Positions 48,000 through 58,789 of a stretch of 64,000 nt of DNA are shown here, piece by piece. Position 1 is the first letter of the stretch. The number at the start of each line of letters is the position of its first letter. The stretch covers positions 77,834,680 through 77,898,679 of the forward strand of contig NC_134118.1 of NCBI RefSeq assembly GCF_040939455.1. The letters are read 5' to 3'. Origin of the DNA: Microcebus murinus (taxonomy: Eukaryota > Chordata > Mammalia > Primates > Cheirogaleidae). The position numbers were made by a program, and so were the translations under genes. The notes below the pieces were generated by a model. That model had not been told where the DNA came from. It made no database searches and saw nothing but the letters and a program-made list of their open reading frames with translations.

Positions 48000-48475
48000 G
48001 CGAGTGGACACAGCCAGATCCGCACTGCGCCCTGCCTTACCGTCTGCCGTGGGTGAGTGGACACAGCCAGTTCCGCACTGCGCCCTGCTTGACCGTCTGC
48101 CGTCGGTGAATGGACACAGCCAGATCCACACTGCGCCCTGCCTGCCCGTCTGCGTGGGCGAGTGGACACAGCCAGTTCCGCACTGCGCCCTGCCTTACCG
48201 TCTGCCGTGGGTGAGTGGACACAGCCAGTTCCGCACTGCGCCCTGCTTGACCGTCTGCCGTCGGTGAATGGACACAGCCAGATCCACACTGCGCCCTGCC
48301 TGTCCGTCTGCCGTGGGCGAGTGGACACAGCCAGATCCGCACTGCGCCCTGCCTTACCGTCTGCCGTGGGTGAGTGGACACAGCCAGTTCCGCACTGCGC
48401 CCTGCTTGACCGTCTGCCGTCGGTGAATGGACACAGCCAGATCCACACTGCGCCCTGCCTGACCGTCTCCCGTGG
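48000..48475 (+). repeat. Triplicated 3-unit block (158 + 159 + 159 bp)
   Basis: The trio of units with TGCCTTACCG, CAGTTCCGCAC/TGCTTGACCG and CGGTGAATGG occurs three times in direct succession, at 48000-48157, 48158-48316 and 48317-48475. The first is 158 bp because its last unit is the short TCTGCGTGG type. The AGTTCC change is also in the first unit of the second copy. This is a local three-unit expansion. Confidence 0.85.
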
Positions 48476-49164
48476 GTGAGTGGACACAGCCAGATCCGCA
48501 CTGCGCCCTGCCTGCCCGTCTCCCGTGGGTGAGTGGACACAGCCAGATCCGCACTGCGCCTTGCCTGCCCGTCTCCTGTCAGTGAGTGGACACAGCCAGA
48601 TCCGCACTGCGCCCTGCCTGCCCGTCTCCCGTTGGCGAGTGGACACAGCCAGATCCGCACTGCGCCCTGCCTGCCGGTCTCCCGTGGGTGAATGAACACA
48701 GCCAGATCCGAACTGCGCCCTGCCTGCCCGTCTGCCGTGGGCGAGTGGACACAGCCAGATCCGCACTGCGCCCTGCCTGACCGTCTGCCGTGGGTGAGTG
48801 AACACAGCCAGATCCGCACTGCGCCCTGCCTGCCCGTCTGCCGTGGGCGAGTGGAAACAGCCAGATCCGCACTGCGCCCTGCCTGACCATCTGCCGTGGG
48901 TGAGTGGACACAGCCAGATCGGCACTGCGCCCTGCCTAACCGCCTTCCGTGGGTGAGTGGACACAGCCAGATCCGCACTGCGCGCTGCCTGCCCATCGCC
49001 CGTGGGCGAGTGGAAACAGCCAGATCTGCTTTGCGCGCTGCCTGCCCGTCTGTCGTGGGCGAGTGGACACAGCCATATCCGCACTGCGCACTGCCTGCCC
49101 GTCTGCCGTGGGTGAGTGGACATAGCCAGATCCGCACTGCGCCCTGCCTGCCCGTCTCCCGTGG

Positions 49165-50100
49165 GTGAGTGGACACAGCCCGATCCGCCCTGCGCCCTGC
49201 CTGCCCGTCTCCCGTGGGCGAGTGGACACAGCCAGATCCGCACTGCGCCCTGCCTGCCCTTCTGCCGTGGGTGAGTGGACACAGCCCGATCCGGACTGCG
49301 CCCTGCCTGACCGTCTGCCGTGGGTGAGTGGACACAGCCAGATCCGCACTGCGCCCTGCCTGCCGTCTCCCGTGGGTGAGTGGACACAGCCAGATCCGCA
49401 CTGCGCCCTGCCTGACCGTCTGCCATGGGTGAGTGGACACAGCCAGATACGCACTGCGCCCTGCCTGCCCGTCTCCCGTGGGTGAGTGGACACAGCCAGA
49501 TCCGCACTGCGCCTTGCCTGCCCGTCTCCTGTCAGTGAGTGGACACAGCCAGATCCGCACTGCGCCCTGCCTGCCCGTCTCCCGTTGGCGAGTGGACACA
49601 GCCAGATCCGCACTGCGCCCTGCCTGCCGGTCTCCCGTGGGTGAATGGACACAGCCAGATCCGAACTGCGCCCTGCCTGCCCGTCTGCCGTGGGCGAGTG
49701 GACACAGCCAGATCCGCACTGCGCCCTGCCTGACCGTCTGCCGTGGGTGAGTGAACACAGCCAGATCCACACTGCGCCCTGCCTGCCCGTCTGCCGTGGG
49801 CGAGTGGAAACAGCCAGATCCGCACTGCGCCCTGCCTGACCATCTGCCGTGGGTGAGTGGACACAGCCAGATCCGCACTGCGCCCTGCCTGCCCGTCTCC
49901 CGTCAGTGAGTGGACACAGCCAGATCCGCACTGCGCGCTGCCTGCCCGTCTCCCGTGGGCGAGTGGAAACAGCCAGATCTGCTTTGCGCGCTGCCTGCCC
50001 GTCTGTCGTGGGCGAGTGGACACAGCCATATCCGCACTGCGCACTGCCTGCCCGTCTGCCGTGGGTGAGTGGACATAGCCAGATCCGCACTGCGCCCTGC
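49165..50100 (+). repeat. Segment P, partial and rearranged copy
   Basis: 49170-49880 follows P copy 2 at an offset of 3,919 (TGCCTGCCGTC near 49361, TCTCCTGTCAG near 49526, GGTGAATGGACAC near 49640). It then departs with a TCCCGTCAGTGAG unit where P has a CCGCCTTCC unit, and resumes with the CTGCTTTGCGCG unit at 49959. A related run at 48480-49160 precedes it. Confidence 0.75.
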
Positions 50101-50803
50101 CTGCCCGTCTCCCGTGGGTGAGTGGACACAGCCAGATCAGAACTGCGCCCTGCCTGCCCGTCTCCCGTGGGTGAGTGGACAGAGACAGATCCGCACTGCG
50201 CCCTGCCTGCCCGTCTCCCGTGGGTGAGTGGACACAGCCAGATCCGCACTGCGCGCTGCCTGCCCGTCTCCCGTGGGCGAGTGGACACAGCCAGATCCGC
50301 ACTGCGCGCTGCCTGCCCGTCTGCCGTGGGTGAGTGGACACAGCCCGATCCGCACTGTGCCCTGCCTGACCGTCTGCCGTGGGTGAGTGGACACAGCCAG
50401 ATCCGCACTGCGCGCTTCCTGCCCGTCTCCCGAGGGTGAGTGGACACAGCCAGATCCGCACTGCGCGCTGCCTGCCCGTCTGCCGTGGGTGAGTGGACAC
50501 AGCCAGATCCGCACTGCGCGCTGCCTGCCCGTCTCCCGTGGGTGAGTGGACACAGCCAGATCCGCACTGCGCCCTGCCTGACCGTCTGCCGTGGGTGAGT
50601 GGACACAGCCAGATCCGCACTGCGCCCTGCCTGCCCGTCTGCCGTGGGCGAGTGGACACTGCCAGATCCGCACTGCGCCCTGCCTGACGGTCTGCCGTGG
50701 GTGAGTGGACACAGCCAGATCCACACTGCGCCCTGCTTGCCCCTCTGCCGTGGGCGAGTGGACACAGCCAGATCCGCACTGCGCCCTTCCTGACCGTCTG
50801 CCG

Positions 50804-52821
50804 TGGGTGAGTGGACACAGCCAGATCCGCACTGCGCCCTGCCTGCCCGTCTGTCGTGGGCGAGTGGACACAGCCAGATCCGCACTGCGCCCTGCCTGCC
50901 CGTCTCCAGTGGGCGAGTGGACACAGCCAGATCCGGACTGCGCCCTGCCTGCCCGTCTGCCGTGTGTGAGTGGACACAGCCAGATCCGCACTGCGCCCTG
51001 CCTGACCGCCTGCCGTGGGTGAGTGGACACAGCCAGATCCGCACTGCGCCCTGCCTGCCCGTCACCCGTGGGAGAGTGGACACAGCCAGATCCGCACTGC
51101 GCCCTGCCTGACCGCCTGCCGTGGGTGAGTGGACACAGCCCGATCTGCACTGCGCCCTGCCTGCCCGTCTCCCGTGGGCGAGTGGACACAGCCAGATCCG
51201 CACTGCGCCCTGCCTGCCCTTCTGCCGTGGGTGAGTGGACACAGCCCGATCCGCACTGCGCCCTGCCTGACCGTCTGCCGTGGGTGAGTGGACACAGCCA
51301 GATCCGCACTGCGCCCTGCCTGCCGTCTCCCGTGGGTGAGTGGACACAGCCAGATCCGCACTGCGCCCTGCCTGACCGTCTGCCGTGGGTGAGTGGACAC
51401 AGCCAGATCCGCACTGCGCCCTGCCTGCCCGTCTCCCGTGGGTGAGTGGACACAGCCAGATCCGCACTGCGCCGTGCCTGCCCGTCTCCTGTCAGTGAGT
51501 GGACACAGCCAGATCCGCACTGCGCCCTGCCTGCCCGTCTCCCGTTGGCGAGTGGACACAACCAGATCCGCACTGCGCCCTGCCTGCCGGTCTCCCGTGG
51601 GTGAATGGACACAGCCAGATCCGAACTGCGCCCTGCCTGCCCGTCTGCCGTGGGCGAGTGGACACAGCCAGATCCGCACTGCGCCCTGCCTGACCGTCTG
51701 CCGTGGGTGAGTGAACACAGCCAGATCCACACTGCGCCCTGCCTGCCCGTCTGCCGTGGGCGAGTGGAAACAGCCAGATCCGCACTGCGCCCTGCCTGAC
51801 CATCTGCCGTGGGTGAGTGGACACAGCCAGATCCGCACTGCGCCCTGCCTGACCGCCTTCCGTGTGTGAGTGGACACAGCCAGATCCGCACTGCGCGCTG
51901 CCTGCCCGTCTCCCGTGGGCGAGTGGAAACATCCAGATCTGCTTTGCGCGCTGCCTGCCCGTCTGTCGTGGGCGAGTGGACACAGCCATATCCGCACTGC
52001 GCACTGCCTGCCCGTCTGCCGTGGGTGAGTGGACATGGCCAGATCCGCACTGCGCCCTGCCTGCCCGTCTCTCGTGGGTGAGTGGACACAGCCAGATCCG
52101 CACTGCGCCCTGCCTGCCCGTCTCCCGTGGGTGAGTGGACAGAGACAGATACGCACTGCGCCCTGCCTGCCCGTCTCCCGTGGGTGAGTGGAGACAGCCA
52201 GATCCGCACTGCGCGCTGCCTGCCCGTCTCCCGTGGGCGAGTGGACACAGCCAGATCCGCACTGCGCGCTGCCTGCCCGTCTGCCGTGGGTGAGTGGACA
52301 CAGCCCGATCCGCACTGTGCCCTGCTTGACCGTCTGCCGTGGGTGAGTGGACACAGCTAGATCCGCACTGCGCGCTTCCTGCCCGTCTCCCGAGGGTGAG
52401 TGGACACAGCCAGATCCGCACTGCGCGCTGCCTGCCCGTCTGCCGTGGGTGAGTGGAGACAGCCAGATCGCACTGCGCGCTGCCTGCCCGTCTCCCGTGG
52501 GTGAGTGGACACAGCCAGATCCGCACTGCGCGCTGCCTGCCCGTCTGCCGTGGGTGAATGGACACAGCCCGATCCGCACTGCGCCCTGCCTGACCGTCTG
52601 CCGTGGGTGAGTGGACACAGCCAGATCCGCACTGCGCCCTGCCTGCCCGTCTCCCGTTGTTGAGTGGACACAGCCAGATCCGCACTGCGCCCTGCCTGCC
52701 CGTCTGCCGTAGGTGAGTGGACACAGCCAGATCCGCACTGCGCCTTGCCTGCCCGTCTCCCGTCAGTGAGTGGACACAGCCAGATCCGCACTGCGCCCTG
52801 CCTGCCCGTCTGCCGTGGGTG
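50804..52821 (+). repeat. 2.0-kb segment P, copy 3
   Basis: Third copy of P, lying inside the second Q. It differs by GACATGGCC near 52032, ACATCCAGATCTGC near 51931, CGTTGTTGAG near 52656 and the one-base loss near 52468. Confidence 0.86.
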
Positions 52822-53242
52822 AGTGGACACAGCCAGATCCGCACTGCGCCTTGCCTGCCCGTCTCCCGTGGGTGAGTGGACACAGCCAGATCCGCACTGC
52901 GCCCTGCCTGCCCGTCTCCCGTGGGTGAGTGGACACAGCCAGATCCGCACTGCGCGCTGCCTGCCCGTCTCCCGTGGGCGAGTGGACACAGCCAGATCCG
53001 CACTGCGCACTGCCTGCCCGTCTGTCGTGGGCGAGTGGACACAGCCAGATCCGCACTGTGCCCTGCCTGACCGTCTGCCGTCGGTGAGTGGACACAGCCA
53101 GATCCACACTGCGCCCTGCCTGCCCGTCTGCCGTGGGCGAGTGGACACAGCCAGATCCGCACTGCGCACTGCCTGACCGTCTGCCGTGGGTGAGTCGACA
53201 CAGCCAGATCCGCACTGCGCCCTGCCTGCCCGTCTGCCGTGT

Positions 53243-53295
53243 TTCAGAGGACATACCCATATCCACACAGCACCCTCTCTGCCCGTCTCCCGTGG
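53243..53295 (+). repeat. Divergent V-type unit, TTCAGAGG subtype
   Basis: Copy of the 43445 unit at an offset of 9,798, with the same TTCAGAGGACATACCC start. Confidence 0.87.
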
Positions 53296-54407
53296 GTGAG
53301 TGGACACAGCCAGATTCACACTGCGCCTTGCCTGCCCGTCTCCCCTCGGTGAGTGGACACAGCCAGATCCTCACTGGGCCCTGCCTGCCCGTCTCCCGTG
53401 GGTGAGTGGACACAGCCAGATCCGCACTGCGCCCTGACTGCCCGTCTCCCGTGGGCGAGTGGACACAGCCAGATCCACACTGCGCCCTGCCTGCCCGTCT
53501 GCCGTGGGTGTGTGGACACAGCCAGATTCGCAATGCGCCCTGCCTGACCGTCTGCCGTGGGTGAGGGGATACAGCCAGATCCACACTGCGCCCTGCCTGC
53601 CCGTCTGCCGTGGGTGAGTGGACACAGACAGATCCGCACTGCGCCCTGCCTGACCGTCTGCCGTGGGTGTTTGGACACAGCCAGTTCCACACTGCGCCCT
53701 GCCTGCCCGTCTCCCGTGGGTGAGTGGACACAGCCAGATCCGCACTGCACCCTGCCTGACAGTCTGCCGTGGGTGAGTGGACACAGCCAGATCCGCACTG
53801 CACCCTGCCTGACCGTCTGCCGTGGGTGAGTGGACACAGGCAGATCCGCACTGCGCCCTGCCTGCCCGTCTCCCGTGGGTGAGTGGACACAGCCAGATCC
53901 GCACTGCGCCTTGCCTGCCCGTCTCCCGTCAGTGAGTGGACACAGCCAGATCCGCACTGCGCCCTGCCTGCCCGTCTGCCGTGGGCGAGTGGCACAGCCA
54001 GATCCGCACTGCGCCCTGCCTGACCGTCTGCCGTGGGTGAGTGGACACAGCCCGATCCGCACTGCGCCCTGCCTGACCGTCTGCCGTGGGTGAGTGGACA
54101 CAGCCAGATCCACACTGCGCCCTGCCTGCCCGTCTGTCGTGGGTGAGTGGACACAGCCAGATCCGAACTGCGCCCTGCCTGACCGTCTGCCGTGGGTGAG
54201 TGTACACAGCCAGATCCGCACTGCGCCCTGCCTGCCCGTCTGCCGTGGGTGAGTGGACACAGCCAGATCCGCACTGCGCCCTGCCTGACCGCCTGCCGTG
54301 GGGGAGTGGACACAGCCAGATCCGCACTGCGCCCTGCCTGACCGCCTGCCGTGGGTGAGTGGACACAGCCAGATCCGTACTGCGCCCTGCCTGCCAATCT
54401 GGCGTGG

Positions 54408-54460
54408 GTCAGTGGACATAGCCAGATCCACACAGCACCGTCTCTGCCCATCTCCCGTGC
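54408..54460 (+). repeat. Divergent V-type unit
   Basis: Copy of the 44610 unit at an offset of 9,798. The preceding unit reads TGCCAATCTGGCG here rather than TGCCCCTCTGGCG. Confidence 0.87.
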
Positions 54461-55404
54461 GTGAGTGGACACAGCCGGATCCGCACTGCGCCCTGCCTGT
54501 CCGTCTCCCGTGGGTGAGTGGACACAGCCAGATCCGGACTGCGCCTTGCCTGCCCGTCTGACGTGGGTGAGTGGACACAGCCAGATCCGCACTGCGCCCT
54601 GCCTGCCCGTCTCCCGTGGGTGAGTGGACACAGCCAGATCCGCACTGCACCCTGCCTGACCGTCTGCCGTGGGTGAGTGGACACAGCCAGATCCGCACTG
54701 CGCCCTAACTGCCCGTCTCCCGTGTTGAGTGGACACAGCCAGATCCGCACTGCGCCTTGCCTGCCCGTCTCCCGTCAGTGAGTGGACACAGCCAGATCCG
54801 CACTGCGCCCTTCCTGCCCGTCTTCCGTGGGTGAGTGGACACAGCCAGATCCGCACTGCGCCCTGCCTGACCGTCTGCCGTGGGTGAGTGGACACAGCCA
54901 ATCCGCACTGCGCCCTGCCTGCCCGTCTGCCGTGGGTGAGTCGACACAGCCAGATCCGCACTGCGCCCTGCCTGACCATCTGCCGTGGGTGAGTGGACAC
55001 AGCCAGATCCACACTGCGCCCTGCCTGCCCGTCTGCCGGCGGTGAGTGGACCCAGCCAGATCCGCACTGCGCCCTGCCTGACCGTCTGCAGTGGGTGAGT
55101 GGACACAGCCAAATCCGCACTGCGCCCTGCTTGACCGTCTGCCGTGGGTGAGTGGACACAGCCAGATCCACACTGCGCCCTGCCTGCCAGTCTGCCGTGG
55201 TTCAGTGGACATAGCCAGATCCACACAGCACCGTCTCTGCCTATCTACCGTGGGTGAGTGGACACGGCCGGATCCGCACTGCACGCTGCCTGCCCGTCTC
55301 CCGTGGGTGAGTGGACACAGCCAGATCCGCACTGCGCCTTGCCTGCCCGTCTCCCGTGGGTGAGTGGACACAGCCAGATCCGCACTGCACCATGCCTGAC
55401 CGTC

Positions 55405-55955
55405 TGCCGTGGGTGAGTGGACACAGCCAGATCCGCACTGCGCCATGCCTGACCGCCTGCCGTGGGTGAGTGGACACAGCCAGATCCGTACTGCGCCCTG
55501 CCTGCCAGTCTGCCGTGGGTCAGTGGACATAGCCAGATCCACACAGCACCGTCTCTGCCCATCTCCCGTGGGTGAGTGGACACAGCCGGATCCGCACTGC
55601 GCGCTGCCTGACCGCCTGCTGTGGGTTCGTGGACACAGCCAGATCCGCACTGCGCCCTGCCTGACCGCCTGCCGTGGGTGAGTGGACACAGCCAGATCCG
55701 TACTGCACCCTGCCTGCCCGTCTGCCGTTGGTCAATGGACATAGCCCGATCCACACAGCACCATCTCTGCCCATCTCCCGTGGGTGAGTGGACACAGCCG
55801 GATCCGCACTGCGCCCTGCCTGACCGCCTGCCGTGGGTGAGTGGACACAGCCAGATCCGCACTGCGCCCTGCCTGCCCGTCTCCCGTGGGCCAGTGGACA
55901 CAGCCAGATCAGCACTGCTCCCTGCCTGCCCGTCTGCCGTGGATGAGTGGACACA
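55405..55955 (+). repeat. 0.55-kb repeat, copy 1 (partner at 57154-57704)
   Basis: Offset exactly 1,749 (33 x 53). Shared markers are a V-type pair (55519, 55731), GGGTTCGTGG, TTGGTCAATGG, GGGCCAGTGG and GTGGATGAGTGG. Differences include GACACAGCC/GAAACAGCC and CCATCTCTGCC/CCGTCTCTGCC. Confidence 0.82.
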
Positions 55956-56359
55956 GCCAGATCCGCACTACGCCCTGCCTGACCGTCTGCCGTGAGTGAG
56001 TGGACACAGCCAGATCCACACTGCGCCCTTCCGGCCCGTCTCCCGTGGGTGAGTGGACACAGCCAGATCCACACTGCACCCTGCCTGACCGTCTGCCGTG
56101 GGTGAGTGGACACAGCCAGATCCGCACTGCGCCCTGCCTGCCCGTCTGCCGTGGGTGAGTGGACACAGCCAGATCCGCACTGCGCCTTGCCTGCCCGTCT
56201 CCAGTTAGTGAGTGGACACAGCCAGATTCGCACTGCGCCCTGCCTGCCCGTATCCCGTGGGTGAGGGGACACAGCCAGATCCGCACTGTGCCCTGCCTGC
56301 CCGTCTGCCGTGGGCGAGTGGACACAGCCAGATCCACACTGCGCCCTGCCTGCCCATCT

Positions 56360-56520
56360 GCCGTGGGTGAGTGGACACAGCCAGATCCGCACTGTGCCCT
56401 GCCTGACCGTCTGCCGTGGGTGAGTGGACAGAGCCAGATCCGCACTGCGCCCTGCATGACCGTCTGCCGTGGGTGAGTGGACACAGCCAGATCCACACTG
56501 CGCCCTGTCTGCCCGTCTGC
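56360..56520 (+). repeat. Three-unit run repeated 530 bp downstream
   Basis: The succession CTGTGCCCT, GTGGACAGAGCC, CCCTGCATGACC and CCACA recurs at about 56890-57050, exactly 10 units away, with one C/T difference (TGCCTGACC versus TCCCTGACC). Confidence 0.75.
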
Positions 56521-57153
56521 CGTGAGTGAGTGGACAGAGCCAGATCCGCACTGCGCCCTGCCTGACCGTCTGCCGTGGGTGAGTGGACACAGCCAGATCC
56601 ACACTGCGCCCTGCCTGACCGCCTGCCGTGGGTGAGTGGACACAGCCAGATCCGCACTGCGCCCTGCCTGACCGCCTGCCATGGGTGAGTGGACACAGCC
56701 AGATCCGTACTGCGCCCTGCCTGCCAGTGTGCCGTGGGTCAGTGGACATAGCCAGATCCACACAGCCCCTTCTCTGCCCATCTCCCGTGGGTGAGTGGAC
56801 ACAGCCGGATCCGCACTGCGCGCTGCCTGCCCATCTCCCGTGGGTGAGTGGACACAGCCAGATCCGCACTGCGCCCTGCCTGACCGTCTGCCGTGGGTGA
56901 GTGGACACAGCCAGATCCGCACTGTGCCCTCCCTGACCGTCTGCCGTGGGTGAGTGGACAGAGCCAGATCCGCACTGCGCCCTGCATGACCGTCTGCCGT
57001 GGGTGAGTGGACACAGCCAGATCCACAATGCACCCTGCCTGTCCGTCTGCCGTGGGTGAGTGGACAGAGCCAGATCCACACTGCGCCCTGCCTGACCCTC
57101 TGCCGTGGGTGAGTGGACACAGCCAGATCCGCACTGCACCCTGCCTGACCGCC

Positions 57154-57704
57154 TGCCGTGGGTGAGTGGACACAGCCAGATCCGCACTGCGCCATGCCTG
57201 ACCGCCTGCCGTGGGTGAGAGGACACAGCCAGATCCGTACTGCGCCCTGCCTGCCAGTCTGCCGTGGGTCAGTGGACATAGCCAGATCAACACAGCACCG
57301 TCTCTGCCCATCTCCCGTGGGTGAGTGGACACAGCCGGATCCGCACTGCGCGCTGCCTGACCGCCTGCTATGGGTTCGTGGAAACAGCCAGATCCGCACT
57401 GCGCCCTGCCTGACCGCCTGCCGTGGGTGAGTGGACACAGCCAGATCCGTACTGCACCCTTCCTGCCCGTCTGCCGTTGGTCAATGGACATAGCCCGATA
57501 CACACAGCACCGTCTCTGCCCATCTCCCGTGGGTGAGTGGACACAGCCGGATCCGCACTGCGCCCTGCCTGACCGCCTGCCGTGGGTGAGTGGACACAGC
57601 CAGATCCGCACTGCGCCCTGCCTGCCCGTCTCCCGTGGGCCAGTGGACACAGCCAGATCCGCACTGCGCCCTGCCTGCCCGTCTGCCGTGGATGAGTGGA
57701 CACA
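57154..57704 (+). repeat. 0.55-kb repeat, copy 2
   Basis: Counterpart of 55405-55955, with V-type units at 57268 and 57480. The exact 33-unit spacing indicates an in-register duplication. Confidence 0.82.
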
Positions 57705-58789
57705 GCCAGATCCACACTGCGCCCTTCCTGCCCGTCTCCCGTGGGTGAGTGGACACAGCCAGATCGACACTGCACCCTGCCTGCCCGTCTCCCGTGGGTG
57801 AGTGGACACAGCCAGATCCGCACTGCGCCCTGCCTGACCGTCTGCCGTGGGTGAGTGGACACAGCCAGATCCGCACTGCGCCCTGCCTGCCCTTCTCCAG
57901 TGGGCGAGTGGACACAGCCAGATCCGCACTGCGCCCTGCCTGCCCGTCTGCCGTGGGCGAGTGGACACAGCCAGATCCGCACTGCGCCCTGCCGGACCGT
58001 CTGCCGTGGGTGAGTGGACACAGCCAGATCCGCACTGCGCCCTGCCTGACCGCCTGCCGTGGGTGAGTCGACACAGCCAGATCCGCACTGCGCCCTGCCT
58101 GCCCGTCACCCGTGGGCGAGTGGACACAGCCAGATCCGCACTGCGCCCTGCCTGACCGCCTGCCGTGGGTGAGTGGACACAGCCAGATCCGCACTGCGCC
58201 CTGCCTGCCCGTCTCCCGTGGGCGATTGGACACAGCCAGATCCGCACTGCGCCCTGCCTGCCCTTTTGCCGTGGGTGAGTGGACACAGCCAGATCCGCAC
58301 TGCGCCCTGCCTGACCGTCTGCCGTGGGTGAGTGGACACAGCCAGATCCGCACTGCGCCCTGCCTGCCCGTCTCCCGTGGGTGAGTGGACACAGCCAGAT
58401 CCGCACTGCGCCCTGCCTGCCCGTCTCCCGTAGGTGAGTGGACACAGCCAGATCCGCACTGCGCCCTGCCTGCCCGTCTGCCGTGGGCGAGTGGACACAG
58501 CCAGATCCGCACTGCGCCCTGCCTGACCGCCTGTCGTGGGTGAGTGGACACAGCCAGATCCGCACTGCGCCCGGCCTGACCCTCTGCCGTGGGTGAGTGG
58601 ACACAGCCAGATCCACACTGCGCCCTGCCTGCCCGTCTGCCGTGGGTGAGTGGACACAGCCAGATCCGCACTGCGCCCTGCCTGAGAGTCTCCCGTGGGT
58701 GAGTGGACACAGCCAGATCCGCACTGCGCCCTACCTGCCCGTCTCCCGTGGGTGAGTGGACACAGCCAGATCCGCACTGCACCCTGCCT

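Larger units (their letters stand above)
50120..54533 (+). repeat. 4.4-kb duplication Q, copy 2
   Basis: Counterpart of 40374-44735. It retains the single unit missing from copy 1. It has its own short unit GAGACAGCCAGATCGCAC near 52457, shifting the offset from 9,799 to 9,798. V-type units lie at 53243 and 54408. Confidence 0.87.
54534..58789 (+). repeat. Heterogeneous 53-bp array rich in V-type units
   Basis: About 80 units with the highest variety in the window. V-type units start at 55201, 55519, 55731, 56738, 57268 and 57480. One-base-short units lie near 54723 (CCCGTGTTGAG) and 54901 (CAGCCAATCC). Rare forms include GTGGGTTCGTGG (55623, 57372), GGGCCAGTGG and CCCTGCATGACC. Nearby matches are few: a 0.55-kb pair 1,749 bp apart and a short pair 530 bp apart. 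No gene or other element is seen. Confidence 0.85.
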
